Assembly: GCA_937892275.1 (NCBI GenBank)
Contig: CALAVG010000091.1
Span: forward strand, 1 to 9,339
From: an uncultured Methanomicrobiales archaeon
GTDB lineage: Archaea > Thermoplasmatota > Thermoplasmata > Methanomassiliicoccales > Methanomethylophilaceae
Direction of reading: 5' to 3'
DNA: 9,339 bases
Numbering within the stretch: position 1 is the first letter of the stretch; every line of letters starts with the position of its first letter. The translations under genes were made by a program, and so were the position numbers. Positions 1 to 5,692 of the stretch are shown piece by piece. The notes beneath the pieces were generated by a model. It was not told the origin of the DNA and did no database searches. It worked only from the letters and a program-made list of their open reading frames with translations.

Positions 1-60
1 TCCGCTGAGCAGAGGATCATGCTCAGGGATCTGAGGAACCTCAGGAACCAGCAGTTCTGA
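1..60 (+). CDS. 3' end of an unidentified gene (partial)
   Basis: Frame 1 is open from the window edge and ends in TGA at 58-60, encoding a 19-residue tail, SAEQRIMLRDLRNLRNQQF. The tail is charged and rich in Arg, Leu and Asn, consistent with a C-terminal helix. It is followed directly by a hairpin with a T-rich tract, as expected at a gene end. Too little is present to name the product, and a chance open frame of this length cannot be excluded. Confidence 0.5.
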   Translation, partial: SAEQRIMLRDLRNLRNQQF

Positions 61-64
61 AAAC

Positions 65-92
65 GATGGGGCAACACCCCGTCTTCTTTTCT
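65..92 (+). terminator. Hairpin plus T-rich tract after the first gene
   Basis: GATGGGG (65-71) can pair with CCCCGTC (77-83) around a five-base loop CAACA, with one T-G wobble. TTCTTTTCT follows. Archaeal termination relies mainly on the T-rich tract, so the hairpin may be incidental. The site lies between the TGA at 58-60 and the ATG at 101, and could separate or attenuate transcription into the next gene. Confidence 0.5.
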
Positions 93-100
93 ATTCTATC

Positions 101-409
101 ATGTACAAGATTAGGATTACCGCTGTCAGGAAGGCCCTCTATCCGGACCTCATGGAGATCTACGAGAATCCCATCGAGCATGCTTGCGACATAATCGAAG
201 GACAGTCATTCATATCCGTGGACGGTCAGAGACCGAAAGGGCTTTGCGACAGCGCATGGGAATCCATGGAGAAGTTCGTGAAGGAGCTCGCCAACGGCGG
301 AGGCGGCTTCTACGACGGCTGGATGAAGAACCCTCATTCGGCGATGATATCCTGCAACGACGGTTTCAGACCCGTCAGCTTCTATATCGAGAGGATCGAG
401 GATCACTGA
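101..409 (+). CDS. TIGR04076 family protein (function unknown)
   Basis: A 102-residue protein that I recognise as the TIGR04076 family, small proteins common in anaerobic bacteria and methanogens with no established biochemical role. Family hallmarks are visible: an N-terminal strand (MYKIRITAVRK), a Cys at residue 29, the PKGLCDSAWESM segment with Cys49 and Trp53, a Gly-rich turn near 66-69, and the C-terminal SCNDGFRPVSFYIERIE block with Cys85. The three spaced cysteines could bind metal, but that is inference. The ATG at 101 matches the usual family start. No clear Shine-Dalgarno precedes it, so the message may be leaderless or the start weakly translated. The gene ends in TGA and overlaps the convergent CBS-ParB gene by 7 bases (403-409). 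Length is normal for the family. Confidence 0.85.
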   Translation: MYKIRITAVRKALYPDLMEIYENPIEHACDIIEGQSFISVDGQRPKGLCDSAWESMEKFVKELANGGGGFYDGWMKNPHSAMISCNDGFRPVSFYIERIEDH

Positions 410-1248
410 CGGTCGCGGTCGATGAGCTTCTTCGTGAGAGCCTCGGTCTCCTCGCTGGGAAGCAGCATCGTGGTGACCTCCATGAACGGATGCTTCGTGC
501 CCTCGATGATGTTCACGTCATCCAGAGTCCTCAGGCCCCATCTCTCAGCAGTCTTCTCAAGACCGAGAGTGACACCGTAGTCGTTGGGCACCAGAACGAT
601 GGCCTTGTAGGTCTTCATGCCCATCTTCTTGGCCGCCATGATCCTGTGGTGTCCGTCGACGACGATATATCCGTTACGCCTCTCAACGACGATGAGAGGT
701 TCTATCATTCCTCTTTTCAGCTCGTACTGACGGCCGACCAGCTCATCCATGAAGATCTCCTTCTGGGTGGGGATGATCCTGTCGACCTCGATCTCCTTGT
801 TCTCGACCTTGAGCTTGATGTCGTTAGTCTGCTCGAGGAAACGCTTCACTGTCATGACCTTGTTGGGCCTTGACTTCTCGATCTGTGAACGTACGATATC
901 CAGATTGGAGATGATGCCGATGAGCTTCCTATCCTCATCTACGACCGGGAGGTTCCTCAGCCCGTACCTGAAGAGGATACGGGTTGCATCGGATATCGAC
1001 ATGGAAGGGATTGCACAGAACGTACCTTTCTTCATCACATTGCGAATCTTAGCGTTAGGCTGATCCACATGACGCAACAATTCCTTCGCTGTTATGAAAC
1101 CCAGAAGATAACCGTTCTCGGCCACAGGGAATCCGTGGAACTCTGAAGCGATGATCTGATCCACCGTCTGCTTGACGGTCATGTTGGGATCGACCGTCTG
1201 AACGTTGCGCACCATGTATTCTCCGACCAAGGCTTTTTCTTCTGGCAT
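403..1248 (-). CDS. CBS-domain pair fused to a ParB-like domain
   Basis: A 281-residue predicted cytosolic protein. Two CBS domains occupy about residues 11-60 and 71-120; the second ends LIGIISNLDIVRSQ, typical of CBS repeats, which usually bind adenine nucleotides or S-adenosylmethionine. A ParB-like (Spo0J/sulfiredoxin-type) domain covers about 155-220, with the characteristic VVDGHHRIMAAKKMG segment (DGHHR, 198-202). The tail, 225-281, is unassigned. The likely role is ligand-sensing regulation or a ParB-type nucleotide-dependent activity; the substrate is unknown. I chose the ATG at 1246-1248 because the first CBS domain begins just after it (KALVGEYMVRNVQTVDP). The frame stays open upstream to 1371, but that extension (NLFRSNPPGLLSG and beyond) does not resemble the family and enters the insertion sequence. 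A GGAGG lies about 15 bases upstream, far for ribosome binding; a weak TATA-like box fits leaderless transcription. Ends in TGA. Confidence 0.87.
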   Translation of the reverse strand: MPEEKALVGEYMVRNVQTVDPNMTVKQTVDQIIASEFHGFPVAENGYLLGFITAKELLRHVDQPNAKIRNVMKKGTFCAIPSMSISDATRILFRYGLRNLPVVDEDRKLIGIISNLDIVRSQIEKSRPNKVMTVKRFLEQTNDIKLKVENKEIEVDRIIPTQKEIFMDELVGRQYELKRGMIEPLIVVERRNGYIVVDGHHRIMAAKKMGMKTYKAIVLVPNDYGVTLGLEKTAERWGLRTLDDVNIIEGTKHPFMEVTTMLLPSEETEALTKKLIDRDRQ

Positions 1249-1271
1249 GAGTGACAGTATCGACCTCCCAG

Positions 1272-1278
1272 ATAATAA
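1272..1278 (-). promoter_or_regulatory. Possible TATA box for the CBS-ParB gene
   Basis: On the minus strand TTATTAT is centred about 27 bases before the ATG at 1248, the spacing expected for a leaderless archaeal transcript. The match to a TATA consensus is weak. It lies between the insertion-sequence end (about 1337) and the gene, so the core promoter would have survived the insertion while anything farther upstream was displaced. Confidence 0.3.
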
Positions 1279-1336
1279 CCCTGGCGGATTCGATCGGAAC
1301 AAATTACTGGTGAAATCAGCATAGGTTTCCCGAAAC

Positions 1337-1350
1337 AAGTACCATAACAG
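1337..1350. repeat. Left terminal inverted repeat of the IS
   Basis: AAGTACCATAACAG, the inverted partner of 2930-2943 with one C/T difference. A short dyad, GTTTC-CC-GAAAC (1325-1336), abuts it on the outside; whether this is part of the element or of the target is unclear. Confidence 0.6.
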
Positions 1351-1367
1351 AGGCATGCTAAACGCAT

Positions 1368-2927
1368 TCATTCCAATGAAGTATCGGACCTTTTCTTACG
1401 AGGGTGTGTATCCTTACTTCCTTTCGGCCTACCTCTCTTCTTCACTTCATGCGGGATCATGGGTTTGATAAGGATGCCGACCTCGGACGCGAATTCCGCG
1501 TCCGTCAGGGCGGTCCTGTTCATACGCCAGTTCCCCTCATCGGAGCGTACCATCTTGAACCTTCCCAGCCGGTGAATAGCGTCACCGTATGTGCATTTCT
1601 CCAACAGTTTCTTTGAATCGAGATGCTTGTAGATTCTCGCCGACATGATGGCGGCGAGATAATCCACGAACTCACTGGCGATAGCAGTGTAATCGATGTG
1701 CTCACGCGTATCGTCCATCTCCAGGATGTCCCTCTCGAATCTGAACATGAGCTCTATTTGCCACCGTTCATTATAGATCCTATCCACTTCATCGCATTCA
1801 AGGTTCAGATCCGATATGAACACCAGTGTCCCGAATTCCCTACGTTTGGATGCCAGTTCCCTGGCATCCACTTGGGAAGGGTTCTTTCCATTGAGATACA
1901 TTATCTCCTCATCCTTGGCGATCTGGGGATCCCTGAACGAGTAGAACCAGACCTTATGGCCTCTCCATATGGCGCCTACCTTCTTGCATGAGATCCCACG
2001 TGTATCCGGAAGACAGGAATCAAAGGCCAGCATCGAGTATTTCCTGATCTCGGGACGATCCCTCTTCATCGGGAGCAGGAAATGAAGGCCTTCGTGTTTC
2101 CTGATCTCATCCTCCACGAATTCTATGGGGAATCCCTTGTCCGCTATGAGTATTCCCTCGGTAATCTTGTTCTCTAAGATAAAGTCGCTTACAGCCCTGA
2201 GGTCTATCATGTTCCCTGGGTATGCCTTGCAGCAAAGAGGCTCACGGGATTTCATCCCGTAGCAGTACAAGATGGACATATCGCGGTGTTTTGTATGGCA
2301 CGTCTTCCTAGAGACTGCGGACAGCGAATTAATCTTACTGTGATCCTGTTTGATGCTCCCGTCGATGATCATGCGGTCGTCCGTTCTGCAGGACGACACG
2401 CGGTTGCGCATGAAAGCCAAGGTCTTGTTGTAAGTTCTGCCCACGTTCCGCAGGAACGTGCATACTGGGTTCTTGTTGAGATTGAGATTCGGATAGACCT
2501 CCGATATGAAGCTCTCCTGATATGTCCTCATCATCAGCCTGTCTGTCAGACCGCGTCTGAGGGCTCTCATCATCGACATCACATACAATCTGATTGCATC
2601 TTCCTCGGCATAGACCGTCTTGAGTTCTTCCAGAAGATCCTTGTTCAGTGAATCGCAGAGACAGTACTCTCCCCAATCTTTGATGTCCACATCGCACACC
2701 GATACGGTTTCGACCTTCTCTGCCAACGGGACGAATGTCCCGTTGATGATGTGCCCGACGACCTTACCGTTCCTCGAAGGTCTGTGCCTCTTGCCATCCT
2801 CGTCCACCCATGATTTGGATGAGAGTTTCTCCCTCACGGGATAGACTCCGTTACGCTCGTCTCCGACGACCGTTCCTTTAGGCCTCTCTATTTTACGAAT
2901 GTGCTCCGGGACTGCCATATTACCCAT
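1368..2927 (-). CDS. DDE transposase, IS4/IS1634-like
   Basis: A 519-residue transposase of the IS4-type DDE (RNase H-fold) superfamily, which cuts and joins the element's ends. Likely catalytic residues: Asp189 in MIIDGS, Asp263 in LIADKGFP, and Glu392 in YNERWQIELMFR. The last matches the Y-x2-R-x3-E signature of IS4-type enzymes, with Arg399 where Lys is usual. The N-terminal ~75 residues are basic and probably bind DNA (GDERNGVYPVREKL; DEDGKRHRPSRNGK). The C-terminus has an AT-hook-like KKRGRPKGSK (497-506) followed by a basic tail. The frame is intact from ATG (2925-2927) to TGA (1368-1370), so the enzyme may be active. A second in-frame ATG occurs at residue 4. No Shine-Dalgarno is obvious; a TATA-like box centred about 25 bases upstream suggests a leaderless message. 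Placement between IS4 and IS1634 groups is not settled by eye. Confidence 0.88.
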   Translation of the reverse strand: MGNMAVPEHIRKIERPKGTVVGDERNGVYPVREKLSSKSWVDEDGKRHRPSRNGKVVGHIINGTFVPLAEKVETVSVCDVDIKDWGEYCLCDSLNKDLLEELKTVYAEEDAIRLYVMSMMRALRRGLTDRLMMRTYQESFISEVYPNLNLNKNPVCTFLRNVGRTYNKTLAFMRNRVSSCRTDDRMIIDGSIKQDHSKINSLSAVSRKTCHTKHRDMSILYCYGMKSREPLCCKAYPGNMIDLRAVSDFILENKITEGILIADKGFPIEFVEDEIRKHEGLHFLLPMKRDRPEIRKYSMLAFDSCLPDTRGISCKKVGAIWRGHKVWFYSFRDPQIAKDEEIMYLNGKNPSQVDARELASKRREFGTLVFISDLNLECDEVDRIYNERWQIELMFRFERDILEMDDTREHIDYTAIASEFVDYLAAIMSARIYKHLDSKKLLEKCTYGDAIHRLGRFKMVRSDEGNWRMNRTALTDAEFASEVGILIKPMIPHEVKKRGRPKGSKDTHPRKKRSDTSLE

Positions 2928-2929
2928 AA

Positions 2930-2943
2930 CTATTATGGTACTT
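2930..2943. repeat. Right terminal inverted repeat of the IS
   Basis: CTATTATGGTACTT, the inverse of the left-end repeat with one mismatch. It begins 2 bases ahead of the transposase ATG, so the element's end overlaps the transposase promoter and start region. Confidence 0.6.
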
Positions 2944-2973
2944 ATAGTATAAAAATATCCTATAAAGTACCAT
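2935..2973 (-). promoter_or_regulatory. Transposase promoter inside a palindrome
   Basis: ATGGTACTTATAG (2935-2947) and CTATAAAGTACCAT (2960-2973) form an inverted repeat, perfect apart from one extra base in the outer arm. The 12-base spacer (2948-2959) reads GATATTTTTATA on the minus strand and contains a TATA-like box centred about 25 bases before the transposase ATG. The inner arm is also part of the element's right terminal repeat. A protein binding both arms, possibly the transposase itself, would cover the TATA box. The structure is seen directly; the operator role is inference. Confidence 0.5.
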
Positions 2974-3223
2974 CATTATAAATCAACCCGAGGCTGAAAA
3001 GACTTCTCTAATCGCATGCTCAGGCATGATTACTACACATAAACCGGTGAATTCCCCACACATTCGCTAAATCTATTCGAAAAAGTAGATGAACACGGCT
3101 CCTCAGAGCGTAAACAATCAAGAATACAGTTGATCTGTGATGGCACTTCTTACGGGAAACTTATGGTTAAAAGGATATAAAACAACATCGAGGGGTGCTC
3201 TAAGCGGACAGTTCATGATCATT
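2974..3223. other. Intergenic stretch with no gene recognised
   Basis: About 250 bases between the palindrome beside the insertion sequence and the acetyltransferase stop codon. I see no convincing protein, tRNA or other RNA gene. Small features: a 5-bp dyad CATGC-TCAG-GCATG (3014-3027), and an AT-rich GGATATAAAAC (3173-3183). On the minus strand the latter reads GTTTTATATCC followed by TTTT, and could serve as a T-rich terminator for the acetyltransferase gene. The stretch is probably the original upstream neighbour of the CBS-ParB gene, separated from it by the insertion. Confidence 0.45.
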
Positions 3224-3766
3224 CTAGATTCCTGAGATGCATCGGTACCTCTTGCTGTATTTGGAATGGAGCCTGAACATCTTCCCGACCTCGAATCTGC
3301 CCGTTCTGCCAATCTCAAGCTGAGCGTACGTGATGCCATCCCAATGAGACCTGCGGCTGGTATCCCTGAAGCCGTTCCTCTCGTAGAATCTCATCCTGTC
3401 GAGACGCTGTCCGTTGTTGTCGGCCTTCTCATCGGGTGCTTCGCACCCCAGCGCGAACCTGTGATCTGGATAATTCTCCTTCACCATCGACAGTATCGCG
3501 GAACCGTATCCTCTCCTCCTCATCCCAGGATCGGTGGCCAGATAATAGATGTAGACCAGATCCTTGTTGAACAGGAGATACAGCATCCCGACCCTCGTAT
3601 CGCCTTCCATCACGACAGACAATTCTCCAAAGTCAGTGTTCTCGGACACCTTGATGATGTTCTCCATCTTCTCCTGTTCCGCCTTCGGGAATGCCAGATC
3701 GTACAGTTCCAATACGTATCTGAAATCATCGGAATCCGGTACGACATGCCTCAGGGACAGTTCCAT
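3224..3766 (-). CDS. GNAT family N-acetyltransferase, ends in TAG
   Basis: A 180-residue GNAT-fold acetyltransferase, expected to move an acetyl group from acetyl-CoA to an amine on an unknown acceptor. The acetyl-CoA binding motif A is clear at about residues 76-95: YLATDPGMRRRGYGSAIL, with the R-x-x-G-x-G core at 83-88. A following conserved block is RMRFYERNGFRDT (125-136), typical of GNAT motif B (Y-x-x-x-G-F). The segment after about residue 140 is basic and not informative. The ATG at 3764-3766 gives a normal N-terminus; the ribosome site is weak. The gene ends with TAG (3224-3226), the only TAG terminator seen here; the other complete genes end in TGA. If TAG is read as sense, the frame runs through a second TAG (3200-3202) to a TAA at 3167-3169, giving 199 residues. 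The acceptor substrate cannot be inferred from neighbours. Confidence 0.8.
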   Translation of the reverse strand: MELSLRHVVPDSDDFRYVLELYDLAFPKAEQEKMENIIKVSENTDFGELSVVMEGDTRVGMLYLLFNKDLVYIYYLATDPGMRRRGYGSAILSMVKENYPDHRFALGCEAPDEKADNNGQRLDRMRFYERNGFRDTSRRSHWDGITYAQLEIGRTGRFEVGKMFRLHSKYSKRYRCISGI

Positions 3767-3856
3767 GGAACATCAATCTCTGCGATGGTAGAAAGAAGTT
3801 GCTTGATATGATTCAGAGGCACCCGGCCCGTCCATCCCGAAGGTCCGACCTCAATC

Positions 3857-3890
3857 TATAAACATTGGCACTCAATCGGAGTAGTAGAGG
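3857..3890 (+). promoter_or_regulatory. Promoter and ribosome site of the mrp operon
   Basis: TATAAA at 3857-3862 lies about 38 bases before the ATG at 3897, predicting a transcription start near 3884-3887. GAGG at 3887-3890, six bases ahead of the ATG, is a plausible short Shine-Dalgarno. The region 3767-3896 separates this gene from the divergent acetyltransferase gene. Confidence 0.5.
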
Positions 3891-3896
3891 ATTACT

Positions 3897-4724
3897 ATGG
3901 CAGGTCCAGTTTTGACTGAAGTATCAATTGAGCAGGAGACCAGACTCCACGACGCACTGGCTCAGATTAAGCACGTCATCATCGTTATCAGCGGTAAGGG
4001 CGGAGTCGGAAAGAGCACAGTATCTTCCAACCTTGCGATGTCACTCGCTATGAGGGGATACTCCACAGGACTCATGGATATCGATATCACAGGACCCAAT
4101 ATCCCCAAGATGTTCGGTATCGAGGATGAGCAGCTGATGGCGGATGCCGACAGGATGCTCATGCCCATCATCGTCCCCCCGTCCCTCAAGGTCATGTCGA
4201 TGGCATTCCTGCTTCCCAGCAAGGATGTGCCTGTCATGTGGCGCGGACCCATAAAGATGTCCGCCGTGCAGCAGTTCATCGAGGACGTCAAGTGGGGAAA
4301 GCTCGACTACCTGGTCATCGATATGCCTCCCGGAACCGGTGATGAGGCGCTATCCATCGTCCAGCTCATACCCAAGGCCGACGGAATGGTCATAGTCACC
4401 ACGCCCCAGCAGGTCGCTCTTCTCGACAGCAGGAAATCTGTAGGATTCGCGGCCGAGACCAAGATTCCGATCATCGGTATCGTGGAGAACATGAGCGGAT
4501 TCGTCTGCCCTCACTGCGGAGAGGTCACCGACATCTTCAAGACGGGCGGAGGAGAGGAGACTGCGAAGGAGTTGAACATCCAGTTCCTCGGTAAGGTCCC
4601 CATCGAGCCCGGCATTGTGCTGAGCGGAGACTCCGGAACGCCTATCGTTCTGAAGGATCCCAAATCCGCATCCGCACAGGCCTTCGAAGGCATCGTCGAC
4701 AAGATCATCAAGACAGTTGAGTGA
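3897..4724 (+). CDS. Mrp/ApbC/NBP35 Fe-S cluster carrier P-loop ATPase
   Basis: A 275-residue cytosolic ATPase of the Mrp/ApbC/NBP35 group, MinD-type P-loop proteins that hold and deliver Fe-S clusters to apoproteins. Visible motifs: the deviant Walker A SGKGGVGKS (32-40), a DIDITGPN switch (61-68), the MWRGPIKMSAVQQF block (114-127) that is strongly conserved in this family, Walker B-like YLVIDMPPGTGDEA (138-151), and the CPHC pair (Cys204, Cys207), which bridges a cluster between the two subunits of the dimer. Length is normal for archaeal members. The N-terminal MIP18-like domain found in many bacterial Mrp proteins is absent, as usual in archaea. The gene is followed one base after its stop by a NifX-type gene, so the two are probably co-transcribed. 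Candidate clients nearby include radical SAM QueE and Dph2, though no direct link is shown. Confidence 0.93.
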   Translation: MAGPVLTEVSIEQETRLHDALAQIKHVIIVISGKGGVGKSTVSSNLAMSLAMRGYSTGLMDIDITGPNIPKMFGIEDEQLMADADRMLMPIIVPPSLKVMSMAFLLPSKDVPVMWRGPIKMSAVQQFIEDVKWGKLDYLVIDMPPGTGDEALSIVQLIPKADGMVIVTTPQQVALLDSRKSVGFAAETKIPIIGIVENMSGFVCPHCGEVTDIFKTGGGEETAKELNIQFLGKVPIEPGIVLSGDSGTPIVLKDPKSASAQAFEGIVDKIIKTVE

Positions 4725-4725
4725 G

Positions 4726-5061
4726 ATGAGGGTCGTTGTAATTTCAGAGGGCGAATCGCTGGACTCAGAGGTGGCCGAGGACTTCGGCCACGCCCCCTTC
4801 TTCCTCGTGGTGGACACAGATACGCTGGACTATCACGTCATCGAGAACGAGTTCGCAGATTCACCTGAGGGCGCAGGAGTCGCTGTCGCCAAGGCGATCG
4901 CCACCTTGGAACCCGATGCGGTCATCACAGGCGGTATCGGAATGCACGGTCTCGACATCCTCAGGAAGGCGAACATATTCGTCTCCTACGATGAGGAAGG
5001 AACTATAGAACAGTGCATCGTGGACTTCGTGAGAAGGCACAAAAGAAACACGGCAGCCTGA
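4726..5061 (+). CDS. NifX/NifB-type dinitrogenase Fe-Mo cofactor family protein
   Basis: A 111-residue member of the dinitrogenase iron-molybdenum cofactor (NifX/NifB C-terminal) family, small proteins that bind metal clusters or cofactor intermediates. Family features: MRVVVISEGESLDSEVAEDFGHAPFFLVVD at the N-terminus with the FGHAPFF signature, the central GAGVAVAKAIATLEPDAVITGGIG, and LDILRKANIFV near the end. I used ATG 4726-4728, one base past the mrp stop. A TTG at 4717 would add MSE but makes a less typical N-terminus. In methanogens such proteins often sit beside Mrp-type ATPases without any nitrogenase genes, so a role in Fe-S or metal-cluster handling is more likely than nitrogen fixation. 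It has a single Cys (97), so metal binding through cysteines alone is unlikely. The gene ends in TGA four bases before the convergent queE stop. Confidence 0.88.
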   Translation: MRVVVISEGESLDSEVAEDFGHAPFFLVVDTDTLDYHVIENEFADSPEGAGVAVAKAIATLEPDAVITGGIGMHGLDILRKANIFVSYDEEGTIEQCIVDFVRRHKRNTAA

Positions 5062-5065
5062 GAGA

Positions 5066-5692
5066 TCAGACGCTTTTCTTATCTCCCCAGATTATCTTGT
5101 GGAGCTGCGGCAGGATCCTGGCATCGATATCCCTTGCCAGGACCTCGCTGACCAGCCATTCCAGTTTATCGGTACCTCCGACGGGTCCGAAGATCACATT
5201 CGTCCTGACGTCATGTTCTTTCAGATACCTATCCGCATAATCGAGATCGGTCTGATCCTTGATCACGAACTTCAGCTGATCCTTCATCGATAGAATAGGT
5301 ATGTTGGAATCCAGCATCCTGTCGCTCATACCGGATGAAGGGCATTTGATGTCCATGCTGATCATCATCAGAGGATCCTTCGGTACATCCTTCAGATCTA
5401 CTGCACCGTTGGTCTCCAGGACTATCTTCTTCCCTGCCTTGAGAAGGGCATCGAAGAGTTCGTAGATATCCTTCTGGAGCATCGGCTCCCCTCCGGTCAC
5501 ACAGACCGTCCTGCAGGTGCCGACCTTATCCATGATCTCCGAAATTGACATCTCGGTCCCTCCGGCGAAAGAATACTTCGTGTCGCACCATGAACAGTCC
5601 AGATTGCAGCCAACGGTCCTCACGAAAACCGTGGGTACACCCATGGTGAGGCCCTCGCCCTGGATGGACTTGAAGATCTCACATATCCTCAT
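5066..5692 (-). CDS. queE: 7-carboxy-7-deazaguanine synthase (radical SAM)
   Basis: QueE converts 6-carboxy-5,6,7,8-tetrahydropterin to 7-carboxy-7-deazaguanine, the second step toward preQ0. The protein (208 residues from this start) opens MRICEIFKSIQGEG, the family N-terminal signature. It then has the radical SAM cysteines CNLDCSWC (Cys29, Cys33, Cys36, spacing CX3CX2C), VTGGEP (65-70) for SAM binding, LETNG (93-97), and MDIKCPSSG (113-121). Another ATG four codons upstream (5702-5704) would add MRFP; I prefer the inner ATG because the conserved sequence begins there and a GGATGAG lies about 7 bases ahead. Either start overlaps the end of queC, so translation is probably coupled. Ends in TGA, convergent with the NifX-type gene with four bases between them. 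Confidence 0.93.
   Translation of the reverse strand: MRICEIFKSIQGEGLTMGVPTVFVRTVGCNLDCSWCDTKYSFAGGTEMSISEIMDKVGTCRTVCVTGGEPMLQKDIYELFDALLKAGKKIVLETNGAVDLKDVPKDPLMMISMDIKCPSSGMSDRMLDSNIPILSMKDQLKFVIKDQTDLDYADRYLKEHDVRTNVIFGPVGGTDKLEWLVSEVLARDIDARILPQLHKIIWGDKKSV

Larger units (their letters stand above)
1337..2943 (-). mobile_element. IS4/IS1634-like insertion sequence
   Basis: An element of about 1.6 kb carrying one DDE transposase. The left end AAGTACCATAACAG (1337-1350) and right end CTATTATGGTACTT (2930-2943) are inverted copies of AAGTACCATAAYAG with a single mismatch in 14 bases. The left copy lies 17 bases past the transposase stop and the right copy just ahead of its start, as expected for insertion-sequence termini. 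I found no convincing target-site duplication: the bases outside the two repeats (CCGAAAC on the left, ATAGTAT on the right) do not match. True ends may therefore be a few bases away, or the element is old or was rearranged. Family assignment rests on the transposase, and the exact ends are uncertain. Confidence 0.65.

Noticed and set aside
184..873. Long open frame of 229 codons on the plus strand opposite the CBS-ParB gene.
   Set aside because: It overlaps two well-supported genes in other frames, has low-complexity Leu/Arg/Asp-rich composition and no recognisable domain; this is a typical antisense shadow in GC-rich coding sequence.
1249..1371. Longer 322-residue version of the CBS-ParB protein starting at 1371.
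   Set aside because: The extra 41 residues are unlike the family, and the first dozen are encoded inside the insertion sequence; the ATG at 1248 sits right before the first CBS domain.
2944..3223. A possible tRNA or small RNA gene, or a second IS remnant, in the stretch beside the insertion sequence.
   Set aside because: I found no cloverleaf or T-loop signature and no extended match to the element beyond the 9-base core in the palindrome's outer arm.
3266..3811. Plus-strand open frame of 181 codons opposite the acetyltransferase gene.
   Set aside because: It mirrors the GNAT gene, lacks a ribosome site and shows no domain; the minus-strand frame has the acetyl-CoA binding motif.
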